Shown here one piece after another: positions 12,543-20,221 of a stretch of 25,371 nucleotides of DNA. Both the position numbers and the translations under genes were made by a program. The notes under the pieces were generated by a model. The model saw nothing but the letters and a program-made list of their open reading frames with translations, ran no database searches and was not told where the DNA came from. Every line of letters begins with the position of its first letter. The first letter of the stretch is position 1. The DNA comes from a virus: positions 1 to 25,371 of the IMG/VR virus record IMGVR_UViG_3300029319_000456; one strand, given 5' to 3'.

Positions 12543-14147
12543 CTAGTTAAAATTATATTGTAAATCCTCCATTGCACCAAAGTTAGGATCATTCAAAAAC
12601 CATCTTGCAAAAGCATGATCAACTGTTGGTTTTGGTGGATAAAAATTATTATCCAAATTTTCTTTATCTGCATAATCAAATCCTGGCACATATGAAATCA
12701 ACGCAAGTAGTTGACGTTGTATTATCATATTCTGTTCCAGATTTACTTCTCTCTCAAGTTTTTTTGTAAGTTCTATTGCTTTCATAGCAAGTAGTAGTTT
12801 TATCTTCTCATTCCTTGTTTTTGGTTTTGGTGCATCCTTCTTGTTATCTGAATTTGCACTTTCCTTTAACTCTGCAAGTTCTTTCTCAATATCATCCTCT
12901 TGTGCCATATTACCATCACCAAGTGTTGCATCATCACTGGACGTACCAGCCTCATTTTCTAGTGCAGCAATCTCTTTTTCAATGTCATCTTCCATCTGTA
13001 ACTGTTCACCCTCAATACTATCATCAACCTCTTGAAATCCACTACCATCTTCTACCTCTACGACCTCTACCACTTGTTGCTCTGGTACATCAACTTCACC
13101 ACCTGTGTCACCACCTGTGCCTGTAAAGTCTAACTCTGCAACCACTGGAACATCTGGTTCAGATAGTATCTCCTCAACTGGGTCAACTGTACCCAAACTC
13201 GCAATCTCTGGGTCAAGGTAGTTTGGACAAGATTGGTCATACTGACTATCTAACTCACACTGTTGATCAAAGTATGCCTGTTGATATCCTGTGCATTGTA
13301 CATCATACAAAGGGTCATATAAACATCTGTCTGCAAGATATGCTGCGGCATAGCCAGGACAGGTAGGATCGTACAAAGGATTTGCAGTGCATAGTTGTGT
13401 GAAATTTGCAGCCGCATAGCCTGGACAAGTAGGGTCAAACAGTGGGTTCTGTGTGCATTGTTGATTGAATAATGCAGTTGCATATCCTTGACACTGTGGA
13501 TCATACAAAGGATTGTTGTGACATGGGTTTGCAGAAAATGTCAATTTAAGTTCAGATGCCTGCACGTTGAACTCTGGCCCATAGTGTCCTTGCCAGGCTG
13601 CACTATCACTACCTTGTGCAGACACGATAATATCTGAAAAAAAAGATGGTGGTAAAAATGGATCTACGAATGTTTCAGAACCACTATGATATGACCAATT
13701 ATGTTGATAACTAAAGTCATACTGATATGACGCATAAATGTTACCATTAGAATCGTAAACGTCTACGTTTATGAAAAAATCATCTGTGCCTGGTTGGTTT
13801 CCATATAGATTAGCATTACCATTTTTAACTCTCCACCTATATGTGAATCCGTTAACTTGAACTCCAGCCTGTGTTAATGCTTGATTGATTGCAATGGTTG
13901 TACTAACAATATTTGAACCACTACTCCAAACAAATCCAGTATCACTAGGCAGTGCATTTGGATCAGGGCCACCAAAACCATGCCACATACCAACACCATA
14001 TTGTCCAGACCAGTTTGAAGCATTAGGTTCTAATAAGTCACCAGTGGTTGATCCTGTGGCAGTATTTACTTGTGCGTTAGAGAAGGAGCAGTAAGAGTGC
14101 GAGAGAAAGACCACCAGCAGCAACTGCTGCATTACGTTTCTGAACAT
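12543..14147 (-). CDS. exported protein with five Cys-pair 22-residue repeats
   Basis: The 534-residue product begins with a signal peptide (hydrophobic core around LLLVVFLS, likely cut near SNAQ at 26). Residues about 30-205 form a beta-rich domain with Gly/Trp motifs (SGQYGVGMWHGFGG). Residues 209-318 hold five 22-residue repeats with Cys pairs ten residues apart (C..NPLYDP.CPGYAAA). Residues 320-420 are acidic and Pro/Glu-rich with two near-copies of DDIEKEIAALENEA, and residues 430-534 are helical. The repeats and signal suggest an extracytoplasmic disulfide-stabilised protein. Similar repeats occur in cyanophages, with unknown function; surface adhesion is one guess. The start at 14147 overlaps the upstream gene by 71 bases. 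Confidence 0.75.
   Translation of the reverse strand: MFRNVMQQLLLVVFLSHSYCSFSNAQVNTATGSTTGDLLEPNASNWSGQYGVGMWHGFGGPDPNALPSDTGFVWSSGSNIVSTTIAINQALTQAGVQVNGFTYRWRVKNGNANLYGNQPGTDDFFINVDVYDSNGNIYASYQYDFSYQHNWSYHSGSETFVDPFLPPSFFSDIIVSAQGSDSAAWQGHYGPEFNVQASELKLTFSANPCHNNPLYDPQCQGYATALFNQQCTQNPLFDPTCPGYAAANFTQLCTANPLYDPTCPGYAAAYLADRCLYDPLYDVQCTGYQQAYFDQQCELDSQYDQSCPNYLDPEIASLGTVDPVEEILSEPDVPVVAELDFTGTGGDTGGEVDVPEQQVVEVVEVEDGSGFQEVDDSIEGEQLQMEDDIEKEIAALENEAGTSSDDATLGDGNMAQEDDIEKELAELKESANSDNKKDAPKPKTRNEKIKLLLAMKAIELTKKLEREVNLEQNMIIQRQLLALISYVPGFDYADKENLDNNFYPPKPTVDHAFARWFLNDPNFGAMEDLQYNFN
13194..13523 (-). repeat. five tandem 66-base (22-residue) Cys repeats
   Basis: Conserved Cys start each unit at residues 209, 231, 253, 275 and 297 of the host protein, exactly 22 residues apart. 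The second Cys falls ten residues later in each. The middle three units are nearly identical around NPLYDPTCPGYAAA. The first and fifth have diverged. Confidence 0.9.
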
Positions 14148-14622
14148 CTTCTTTTGTCTCCATTTCTTTTACAACTGGTATTCTGTGTGGATTTGCTTTC
14201 CACTCATCAGTCGCCTGATCACCAATCTTTCCAAGAAACGGGCAAGGTGTCCCTGCCATTTCCATTGCATCATATACTCTACGATCCTGACACAGAACTG
14301 ATACTGCGGCAACTTTCATACCCATATCATATAATGTCTTTGAGATTTTTAGACGTTCACAGTTTTCATCTCTCACCATCTCTCCTGTGGAGACACCAAG
14401 AATTTGTGTCTGAACTGCACCAGATACCCCTGCCATACAAAGATCAGAGGTTGACGAACCAACACTTGGTGAGATTGCAGATGGTGGTGGACTAATTACA
14501 ACTGTCCTACCCTCTGTCTCAACCTCACTTGTTGATTTCGTAGTTGTATCTACAACTGTTTGTGAATATGCCGTTGATACTGTAGACAACACAATAAGAA
14601 CGGCGAACATAAATTTGTTCAT
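14077..14622 (-). CDS. conserved exported phage protein with C-terminal hydrophobic tail
   Basis: This 181-residue protein (ATG at 14622, GGAG upstream) has a signal peptide (MNKFMFAVLIVLSTVSTAYS), a Thr/Ser-rich stretch, then a conserved block: SSTSDLCMAGVSGAVQTQIL, RDENCERLKISKTLYDMGMK, SVLCQDRRVYDAMEMAGTPC. It ends in a hydrophobic tail (GGLSLALLLLLL). Three other Cys flank the conserved block. Homologues of the block are common in marine T4-like phages and have no known role. The 71-base overlap with the next gene is unusually long. Confidence 0.75.
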   Translation of the reverse strand: MNKFMFAVLIVLSTVSTAYSQTVVDTTTKSTSEVETEGRTVVISPPPSAISPSVGSSTSDLCMAGVSGAVQTQILGVSTGEMVRDENCERLKISKTLYDMGMKVAAVSVLCQDRRVYDAMEMAGTPCPFLGKIGDQATDEWKANPHRIPVVKEMETKEDVQKRNAAVAAGGLSLALLLLLL

Positions 14623-14648
14623 TTTATCTCCGACCATAGTTCTATTAG

Positions 14649-14656
14649 TATTTATA
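14649..14656 (-). promoter_or_regulatory. T4-type late promoter (TATAAATA)
   Basis: TATAAATA lies in the gap upstream of the start at 14622. It exactly matches the T4 late -10-like element read by a gp55-type sigma factor. A TTGACA at about 14667-14662 lacks a good -10 partner. Confidence 0.65.
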
Positions 14657-14692
14657 TGATGTCAAAATTTTGATATAATTATATATTTGACG

Positions 14693-14959
14693 TTATCTAC
14701 CGTCATCTGTATGACGATCTTCTAGATGATGCAATCTTCGTTCCAATTCGTCAATCTTTTTTGCGACTTTTGGATATTTTGTTTTCCACGCAATATCTTC
14801 TTTATCTAGAATATCAATACCATATCTTTCTTGAGCCCAGTTTGCAATGTCCTCAAACTTCTTATAACCCCAGATACCGACCTTAGTATCTTTTATCCAT
14901 CTTGCTGATGCTGCACCTAATAGACTGCCTGCAATATTACTAACGACCCAAAACCACAT
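14693..14959 (-). CDS. small protein with N-terminal membrane segment
   Basis: This 88-residue protein starts with a hydrophobic stretch (MWFWVVSNIAGSLLGAASAR) that is one membrane segment or a signal anchor, then has a globular part (GYKKFEDIANWAQERYGIDI) and a C-terminal helix with heptads (IDELERRLHHLEDRHTDD). No family is recognised. It follows the DUF1353 gene by eight bases. Confidence 0.65.
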   Translation of the reverse strand: MWFWVVSNIAGSLLGAASARWIKDTKVGIWGYKKFEDIANWAQERYGIDILDKEDIAWKTKYPKVAKKIDELERRLHHLEDRHTDDGR

Positions 14960-14967
14960 TTGTTTAC

Positions 14968-15474
14968 CTATACTTCTCTTTTTGCACTACTATTGATTGC
15001 CCAACGACCAAACATTCTGACTGCGTAGTATGCCGCATATTTCTTCCATGCTGGGACTGGTGGTTCAGAGGCGTGCATACCCTCTAAGAAAACATCATCT
15101 GCAATCTTACGATATGCTTCTCTTTCTCTCTTAGTTGCAGGCCCGTCCTCTGCTGCAGCAGATTCATTCACAACCTTATACTGTGTATTAATCTTTTCAT
15201 ATAGAATGTCATGCACAACAGCAGCTCTTGCAACATCAAATGGTGCGATAAATGCCCAACAACCTCTAGGCACAGATGCCATATCTGTTATGTAATCTTT
15301 TGGTACGGTGATGACATATTGTTTCTTAATTCTTTCTACCGAAACTCCACAATGTCTTAACATCTTTGATTGTTCTTCTGTGACCTTATCTGAATGAAAC
15401 TTCAAGTCCTCTAGTAACGTCCAGTTTCTAGGTGGATTGAAAGTTGCTTTCATCAGTGAATTAAATCTTGCCAT
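14968..15474 (-). CDS. DUF1353 family protein
   Basis: The ATG at 15474 has GGGGAG seven bases upstream, giving 168 residues; the longer frame to 15513 overlaps the upstream gene without a ribosome site. The motif DMASVPRGCWAFIAPFD followed by ARAAVVHDILYE is the DUF1353 signature. The family is small, found in phages and proteobacteria, of unknown function; the conserved Asp/His/Asp suggest a metal-binding or hydrolase-like site. It is next to the spanin-like pair, so a lysis or tail role is possible. Confidence 0.82.
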   Translation of the reverse strand: MARFNSLMKATFNPPRNWTLLEDLKFHSDKVTEEQSKMLRHCGVSVERIKKQYVITVPKDYITDMASVPRGCWAFIAPFDVARAAVVHDILYEKINTQYKVVNESAAAEDGPATKREREAYRKIADDVFLEGMHASEPPVPAWKKYAAYYAVRMFGRWAINSSAKREV

Positions 15475-15475
15475 C

Positions 15476-15856
15476 TCAGTTCTCCCCGACAGGTATCTTG
15501 GTACTCTCGTCATCTTTCACCGCCTTTTCATAATAGATGATTATATCTTTCTGTTGTTGTATATATCTTTTTATTTCTTCTATACCAACTGCTAAATTTT
15601 TAAATGTCACTGGGTCAAGAGCATAAACAAGGAATTGTCCTTGATTATTTTTCATTTCCTCAATAACTTCTTGCACGTTTGCTTCAGTAATAACCTTAAC
15701 TTTTAGTTCATCAAACTCCACTGGTCTTGGTCTTGGTACAACAGCAATCGTAGGTTTAACAATTCTGTCAACTGTCACCACCTCTTTCTCTGGTTTCCAA
15801 GAGCAACTACTTAGTAGAATCACTAAGGGTGCCAAATATATTACTGACTTCTTCAT
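15476..15856 (-). CDS. lipoprotein, o-spanin-like
   Basis: The 126-residue product has a lipoprotein signal MKKSVIYLAPLVILLSSCSW with Cys18 as the lipid site (LLSSC lipobox), then a Pro-rich stretch (VVPRPRPVEF) and a beta/helical part ending in a C-terminal coil (EEIKRYIQQQKDIIIYYEK). Its 5' end overlaps the preceding membrane coiled-coil gene by 50 bases. Spanin pairs are typically an inner-membrane coil and an outer-membrane lipoprotein, often with overlapping genes. The sequence resembles lipoproteins of cyanophages. Confidence 0.68.
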   Translation of the reverse strand: MKKSVIYLAPLVILLSSCSWKPEKEVVTVDRIVKPTIAVVPRPRPVEFDELKVKVITEANVQEVIEEMKNNQGQFLVYALDPVTFKNLAVGIEEIKRYIQQQKDIIIYYEKAVKDDESTKIPVGEN

Positions 15857-16181
15857 TTATTTTCTTTTCCATAACTTTAGGGTCTTTGATACTATCTGCA
15901 ACTAAATTACCCTCTGCTAGTTTGTCTCTAATTTTTGTATTTTCTTTTTCCACAGCAGCAAGTTTTATGTTGAGTTCATTTGATAACTCAATCTGTTTTT
16001 GCATATTATTTTGTAACTCTTCAATCACAGCATCCTTACTGTCAAGAGCAACTTCTAATTTTGCATTATTCTCTCGTAACACAGCCATACGTTGCATAGT
16101 ATCATTGTAAATATAATACGCACCATATCCTATACCACCAAGAATGAATAGAATGAAAATTAGAATGTATACTCTTGCCAT
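15807..16181 (-). CDS. membrane coiled-coil protein, i-spanin-like
   Basis: This 124-residue protein has one N-terminal membrane helix (residues 4-25, VYILIFILFILGGIGYGAYY) and a long coiled coil (residues 30-105: MAVLRENNAKLEVALDSK, LQNNMQKQIELSNELNIKL). This is the i-spanin layout: an N-in anchor with a periplasmic coil. The 50-base overlap with the following lipoprotein gene supports the pairing. Spanins fuse the membranes in the last step of Gram-negative lysis. Alternative: a generic membrane-coil protein. Confidence 0.68.
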   Translation of the reverse strand: MARVYILIFILFILGGIGYGAYYIYNDTMQRMAVLRENNAKLEVALDSKDAVIEELQNNMQKQIELSNELNIKLAAVEKENTKIRDKLAEGNLVADSIKDPKVMEKKINEEVSNIFGTLSDSTK

Positions 16182-16189
16182 AACCTCAC

Positions 16190-16411
16190 CTACATACCAG
16201 AATCAATTCCCAACCATGCACTAAATCCAAATACTTCCATCAACATGAAAGTGAATAACATGATCATGATTCCCCACATAATTAATTTACCATTAAAGTT
16301 CGATGCTGATAATTTAATTGCAAGTATTTCATTACCGAAAAATCTTAACATCAACTCAAATTCGTTGTGATCGTCTTTCACAACGACACCATTTTTCTTT
16401 TCCTCAGCCAT
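16190..16411 (-). CDS. small membrane protein (holin candidate)
   Basis: This 73-residue protein has a charged N-terminus (AEEKKNGVVVKDDHNEFELM) followed by one or two hydrophobic stretches (residues 45-70: LIMWGIMIMLFTFMLMEVF). AGGA precedes the ATG. Position next to the spanin-like pair and the 53-residue membrane protein suggests a role in membrane permeabilisation. A holin identity is a guess. Confidence 0.65.
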   Translation of the reverse strand: MAEEKKNGVVVKDDHNEFELMLRFFGNEILAIKLSASNFNGKLIMWGIMIMLFTFMLMEVFGFSAWLGIDSGM

Positions 16412-16425
16412 TATTTTTTCCTAAC

Positions 16426-16587
16426 TTATTCTGATTTCCAAATAGTCCAAACACCCCATGCAATCGCAACACCAGCAGCAATCTTTGCGAGTGGTGCCAT
16501 GAATAGAATCATCAATCCAAGTGCAACACATACTGCACCATCCCATGATGTTCTTTCTTTCATTCTACTTTTAATCCAGTTCATCAT
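16426..16587 (-). CDS. 53-residue membrane protein, missed by length cut-offs
   Basis: The ATG at 16587 (with a second at 16584) follows AAGGAGAG. The 53 residues begin MMNWIKSRMKERTSWDGAVC and contain two hydrophobic segments (CVALGLMILFMA, then AGVAIAWGVWTIW). Near-identical short proteins, with SWDG and AIAWG..TIWKSE motifs, are familiar from T4-like marine phages. The topology fits a small holin-type protein. Confidence 0.72.
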   Translation of the reverse strand: MMNWIKSRMKERTSWDGAVCVALGLMILFMAPLAKIAAGVAIAWGVWTIWKSE

Positions 16588-16598
16588 TTGACTCTCCT

Positions 16599-16898
16599 TT
16601 ACTTATATTTGTCTGACTTCCTTTTAGTTCCGTCAGCTCGTGGTATTAAACCTCTTGCTTTTGCACTTGCAGTTTCCGTAGAACCTAGTTTAGTTCCAGA
16701 CTTTATTTTCTTTTTTAAAACTGCGAGAGATGGTGCCTCTGTCTGCTGATTTTTTCTTGCAGTGTCTTGAGTTCTTGCCCTATCATCTTCTCTGTCATGT
16801 TTTATTTTGAGTCTATCCAACTCTCTTTTCTGTGCAGCATTAGTTTTTGCAACTGCTGTATGACCATCCTCATAATACATTTGTTTGAATGTTTTCAT
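16599..16898 (-). CDS. conserved phage protein with capsid-targeting-like leader
   Basis: The protein has 99 residues from the second of two adjacent ATGs (16898), which lies about six bases after a GGGGGTGG purine tract; the first at 16901 is also possible. The N-terminus MKTFKQMYYEDG resembles the leader of T4 internal proteins with a Glu at position 10. The rest is basic and helical (QKRELDRLKIKHDREDDRAR) and ends in ARGLIPRADGTKRKSDKYK, a tail I recall from many T4-like marine phages. The function is unknown; a packaged, DNA-binding internal protein would fit. Confidence 0.68.
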   Translation of the reverse strand: MKTFKQMYYEDGHTAVAKTNAAQKRELDRLKIKHDREDDRARTQDTARKNQQTEAPSLAVLKKKIKSGTKLGSTETASAKARGLIPRADGTKRKSDKYK

Positions 16899-17734
16899 CA
16901 TCCACCCCCTTTTGCGATCATAATCGCAGCCATGTAATCATTTGCATCTTTTTTGTTTTTGTAAACCTTCTTCAATTCTTTTGCGTGTTTACCCCCTGGC
17001 GTCTTTACTCTTTTACCCTTTACAAACTTATCTGCATAAACACCATAACCACCATCAGGCATCTTTCTAACATCTGCTGCTAAGTATGTTTCACCAGTGT
17101 TCTGTCCGTTACCACCACCAGCACCATTACCATTTCCGTTACCAGCACCATTGCCGTTACCATTACCATTACCAGTTTGACCATTGCCACTCTGACCATT
17201 CGATCCCTGTGCGTTTTGACCACTTTGATTTGACGTATCTTTTGATCTACCAAAGAATGGATATGCGTAAACAAATCCACTTTTAGGAACACACGACCTT
17301 AACTTTTTATCATACTTATAGCCTGGTGGACATTTTGAATCATGCACACTTTCTTTCACTTTACGTTGCTTGGTGATCTTTTTCATCTTCTCAATATATG
17401 CACGATACACTGCTGCCTCTTGTGTTTTACCCATCACCCTCGCACGTTGTTCCATTGCGATTGCTGCCTGTATCTTATGTGCATGAGATTTACCAGAACC
17501 TTCAATTTTTTTCACACTTGCCTTCGCAGTCTTGACATCTTTGAAACCAAGTCCGTGAATAGTTCCTTTTGGATTTTCATCTGTGTATAAATCGGAGTGT
17601 TTGTCAGAACCAGCTGGTTGACCTTTTTTTCTGGGTATTCTGGGATTGTTCTTTGCGTTCAAATCGGCAACAGGTTTCATTACACCGAAACTGTAACCGT
17701 AGGAGTTTTCGTGAAATGTCAAAAAGGTTTTCAT
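16898..17734 (-). CDS. modular phage protein: DUF5872-like domain, CPPGY motif, Gly/Asn linker
   Basis: This is 278 residues from the ATG at 17734. An N-terminal leader-like stretch (MKTFLTFHENSYG) precedes a domain at about residues 19-125 (NPRIPRKKGQPAG, KHSDLYTDENPKGTIHGLGF, HAHKIQAAIAMEQRARVMGK) like a family I recall as DUF5872 in marine phages. A CPPGYKYDKKLRSC motif follows at 135-148, then a Gly/Asn/Gln linker at 169-214, and a C-terminal domain at about 217-277. The parts look like an assembled chain. A structural or internal-head role is inference. Confidence 0.7.
   Translation of the reverse strand: MKTFLTFHENSYGYSFGVMKPVADLNAKNNPRIPRKKGQPAGSDKHSDLYTDENPKGTIHGLGFKDVKTAKASVKKIEGSGKSHAHKIQAAIAMEQRARVMGKTQEAAVYRAYIEKMKKITKQRKVKESVHDSKCPPGYKYDKKLRSCVPKSGFVYAYPFFGRSKDTSNQSGQNAQGSNGQSGNGQTGNGNGNGNGAGNGNGNGAGGGNGQNTGETYLAADVRKMPDGGYGVYADKFVKGKRVKTPGGKHAKELKKVYKNKKDANDYMAAIMIAKGGG
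17093..17230 (-). repeat. low-complexity Gly/Asn/Gln-coding repeat
   Basis: The minus strand has many copies of GGTAAT, GGTAATGGC and related units, encoding a flexible (NG)n(AGNG)n linker. It is an in-frame hexanucleotide-like array and could vary in copy number by slippage. Confidence 0.8.
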
Positions 17735-17741
17735 GGGAAAA

Positions 17742-18260
17742 CTACTTTCCAACCATTTTCATAACTTTGCTCTGAAGAGCCATAAACTGACCTTTAGTTC
17801 CGTTTACCATCTTTTCAAGTTTTTTCTTATTGTCCATATTTACTTTATTATAGACTTGTGTGATTGCAGATGCAGTAAACATATCTACTTTCATAGTGCC
17901 ATCTTTAAACTTCACTGGTTTCATTTGTTTCTTCACCACGATATCTTTTAGGACGTTCATATTGTTTTCTTCAAGGTAAACCTCACGATTGAAGTCCATA
18001 GTATTTTCTTGAACCTTTTGTGAGAGTTTGGATTTTTGTTCTGCTCTTCTTGCCCTTGCTTGTCTTGCAGCATCAAGTTTCTGTCTGTGTTGTCTGTATG
18101 CTTTTGTCCTTGCGTCAAGAAATATTTTTTTCTTCTTCTTTTTCATCATCGCATCTGGAGGCATTGCAACACCACTACCCTGACCAGCAAAGTTGGTGGG
18201 TGCATCTTCCTCAACAGGCTGACCACTATAAGGACTTACTTCTTTCCAACTAATTGTCAT
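17742..18260 (-). CDS. conserved phage protein, unknown function
   Basis: The 172-residue protein begins with a Pro/Gly-rich head (YSGQPVEEDAPTNFAGQGSG, VAMPPDAMMKK), then a Lys-rich block and a long charged helix (TKAYRQHRQKLDAARQARAR). The tail (GTMKVDMFTASAITQVYNKV) is a recognisable conserved block in marine T4-like phages. No function is known. The start at 18260 has GGAGG and overlaps the upstream gene. Confidence 0.75.
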   Translation of the reverse strand: MTISWKEVSPYSGQPVEEDAPTNFAGQGSGVAMPPDAMMKKKKKKIFLDARTKAYRQHRQKLDAARQARARRAEQKSKLSQKVQENTMDFNREVYLEENNMNVLKDIVVKKQMKPVKFKDGTMKVDMFTASAITQVYNKVNMDNKKKLEKMVNGTKGQFMALQSKVMKMVGK

Positions 18261-18867
18261 CTTTAATATCCTCCAAACTTACATATATTTTTTCTTGAGT
18301 CTTGACATGAACAACTGGAAAGATATCAACACCCAAAACAGTATCTATTGGAGCCTCATCTGCAAACGCAATAACCTTGTCACCTTTCTTTGCAGATAAT
18401 TCTTCCTCTTCTTTATTTAGTATATCGTTGACTAGAACATAGTTTCCTTTAGGTAATACCTCACCAAACCCTATGACTTCTTCTGATATCTCATTATCTA
18501 GTTCCATACCTTGTTCTTTGAGATATTTCATAAACTCTTTTTCAAACACATCTGGATCATCAACAGATTCTTTGAACGTATCTTTTAATAAAAAAAGTGC
18601 AGCTGCATAAGTACCAACCTTGGTTCTCAAACCAGGCACTTTTGCAAATATCTTTTTAATATTAAAAACTAATTTATGTAGGATTGTATATGCATTTTTA
18701 AGTTCAGTGGTAGAGAGTTCTACTGCTGGGCGAGTAGATTTTGGTTTTCTTATACGATTACCATTTGCATCAATGATACCCAACTTGAAAGCATCTTGCT
18801 TTTCAAAAGGTGTCGTTAACAACTTTAGAAATCTGTAGGTAACAAATAAATCAATCGCCCTTCCCAT
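18250..18867 (-). CDS. conserved phage protein, unknown function
   Basis: This 205-residue protein starts MGRAIDLFVTYRFLKLLTTP and includes AFKLGIIDANGNRIRKPKS, YTILHKLVFNIKKIFAKVP and a beta-rich C-terminal half (PKGNYVLVNDILNKEEEEL). It is a widespread T4-like marine phage protein of unknown function located among virion genes. AAGGA precedes the start, which overlaps the upstream stop (TAATG). Confidence 0.78.
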   Translation of the reverse strand: MGRAIDLFVTYRFLKLLTTPFEKQDAFKLGIIDANGNRIRKPKSTRPAVELSTTELKNAYTILHKLVFNIKKIFAKVPGLRTKVGTYAAALFLLKDTFKESVDDPDVFEKEFMKYLKEQGMELDNEISEEVIGFGEVLPKGNYVLVNDILNKEEEELSAKKGDKVIAFADEAPIDTVLGVDIFPVVHVKTQEKIYVSLEDIKDDN

Positions 18868-19229
18868 TATAGTTTCCTTAATGTCTCAAAAACTTTTTCG
18901 TCTTTGTTTACGTTTTTTAATTCATCATCTCTTAATATATTTAGATATATTAGAAATGATTTAAGTGCAGGCCAATATTCTGGTTGGATTTTGTATAATA
19001 ACAAAGTAGAACAAGCATCTGCACCAAAGACATTGTTTAATACTATGATGTGATTTAATAATAATCTTTCTTTCAAAACATCGGTATCATAGTATTTTCT
19101 CAAAAGTCGTTTAATATACTTAAACCTTTTAAGATCATCTTCAAATTCTTTTTCACCTTCACAGTGTGGATTGTTGTAATTTCTAATCGCATACATCAAC
19201 ACATTGCTTGGTGTTATTTTTTCATACAT
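18867..19229 (-). CDS. conserved helical phage protein, DUF7207-like
   Basis: The 120-residue all-helical protein has the pattern CEGEKEFEDDLKRFKYIKRL, ERLLLNHIIVLNNVFGADAC and YWPALKSFLIYLNILRDDE, which I associate with a small conserved family in marine T4-like phages (annotated DUF7207, from memory). No enzymatic residues stand out. It couples to the previous gene by TAATG. Confidence 0.75.
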   Translation of the reverse strand: MYEKITPSNVLMYAIRNYNNPHCEGEKEFEDDLKRFKYIKRLLRKYYDTDVLKERLLLNHIIVLNNVFGADACSTLLLYKIQPEYWPALKSFLIYLNILRDDELKNVNKDEKVFETLRKL

Positions 19230-19672
19230 TATGATATACTGGCGTAAACTCTACACGATTGATTTCTAGGCATCATCTCATACTCAATCTTCAAACTTAG
19301 ACCACCTTCCACTTGGTTAGAAATCCCATCATCATTTACAAACTCATCATATGGTGTGTTTTCATCTTTACCAAAACGACCACCGAACAAAGATAGTGGT
19401 AAATCAAATGAACCACTTTGTCCTTCAAATACTGGTGTTGCTGGAAAAGATAAACCAATCTTATTAAGAGTTCCTCTCAATCTATGCACTGCGTGTTCTG
19501 GAACTAGATACTCTGCGTTCCCTATTTGACCAACAACAGCATTTAATCTTCTACGAACTGCTGGGTCACTCAACTGTGCTGTATTGATTTCCAGACTTCC
19601 ACCTAAGTTGTTTGGATGTTCGACAGAATGATATACTGATGCTTCAGATACAAACTTTTTAAATGATTCCAT
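19229..19672 (-). CDS. conserved phage protein with capsid-targeting-like leader
   Basis: The 147-residue product starts MESFKKFVSEASVYHSVEH. The first eleven residues closely parallel the T4 internal-protein leader MKTYQEFIAEA, with Glu10 then Ala11 where T4 prohead protease cuts. The body (GGSLEINTAQLSD, RLNAVVGQIGNAEYL, SGSFDLPLSLFGGRFGKD) is a conserved marine T4-like phage domain of unknown function. AAGGA precedes the start. It lies directly downstream of the 19691 terminator. Confidence 0.75.
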   Translation of the reverse strand: MESFKKFVSEASVYHSVEHPNNLGGSLEINTAQLSDPAVRRRLNAVVGQIGNAEYLVPEHAVHRLRGTLNKIGLSFPATPVFEGQSGSFDLPLSLFGGRFGKDENTPYDEFVNDDGISNQVEGGLSLKIEYEMMPRNQSCRVYASIS

Positions 19673-19690
19673 TATCCCATTCCTTAACTT

Positions 19691-19721
19691 AAAAAGGGGA
19701 GAGAGTTAAGCCCCTCTCCCC
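19691..19721 (-). terminator. intrinsic terminator
   Basis: The minus strand has GGGGAGAG, a ten-base loop, CTCTCCCC and then TTTTT. It stands just after the stop of the 19751 gene and would end the strongly transcribed late message from 20559 or 20537. Confidence 0.88.
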
Positions 19722-19750
19722 TATATTTAGGTATTCGCAATCTACTAAGA

Positions 19751-20221
19751 TTAGGATACGTCAACGATACCCATATCAGTAGCAACTTTGTTAGAAGCAA
19801 GAACTGCCCATGCAGTACCAGTCCACATACAAATCACTGCGTCACCATCGTCAACAAAGTCAATGTTGGCATAACCCAAACGTGACTGTGGGGTCAACTC
19901 TGATGTTCCACCGTCTTGGTCATTCACGATGATCTTGATCTGACCTTGAACAGTTCCGTTTGCGAGAGTTGTTGCGTTAGAACCAGCAGTTTGCAACAGA
20001 GTAACAGCAGTTGATACTGAAATTGCAGTCTGTGTTCCGTCAGAAATATCTTCGATTGAATTTGAAAATCCAATAAATGAAGGAAGGTTGTTAATAAAGT
20101 TAGTGACAGACACCTTCTTATTGATAGGTGTACCTGTTGGATCGTCCACAACGTGGAGCAAATCAGCACCGGCAATACCTGTTGAAAGGTCTGTCAAGGC
20201 GGTAATCTTCTTATCGGCCAT
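19751..20221 (-). CDS. virion structural-type protein
   Basis: The 156-residue protein begins [20 protein letters not shown] and runs through [20 protein letters not shown], a start I recall in phage fibre and virion proteins of T4-like marine phages. The rest is beta-rich with Asp/Gly turns ([35 protein letters not shown]). It is likely a small virion or fibre-type protein. AGGAG precedes the start, and the gene is closed by a strong terminator, which suggests a high-expression transcript. Confidence 0.72.
   Translation of the reverse strand: MADKKITALTDLSTGIAGADLLHVVDDPTGTPINKKVSVTNFINNLPSFIGFSNSIEDISDGTQTAISVSTAVTLLQTAGSNATTLANGTVQGQIKIIVNDQDGGTSELTPQSRLGYANIDFVDDGDAVICMWTGTAWAVLASNKVATDMGIVDVS

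Noticed and set aside
14662-14667. TTGACA near 14662-14667 (minus strand)
   Set aside because: At 17 bases the -10 would be GAACTA and at 18 AACTAT, both poor. Probably not used.
14678-14706. ATGACG-17-TATAAT promoter candidate on the minus strand
   Set aside because: The -10 is perfect but the -35 matches only four of six, and the region is AT-rich. A TATAAATA late element nearer the gene explains the start better.
17080-17292. 70-residue Met/Val-rich frame on the minus strand
   Set aside because: It is the alternate reading of the Gly/Asn-coding repeat in the modular gene.
19724-19731. CCTAAATA, a late-promoter-like element just before the 19691 terminator
   Set aside because: Two mismatches to the late consensus, and it would start inside a terminator hairpin.
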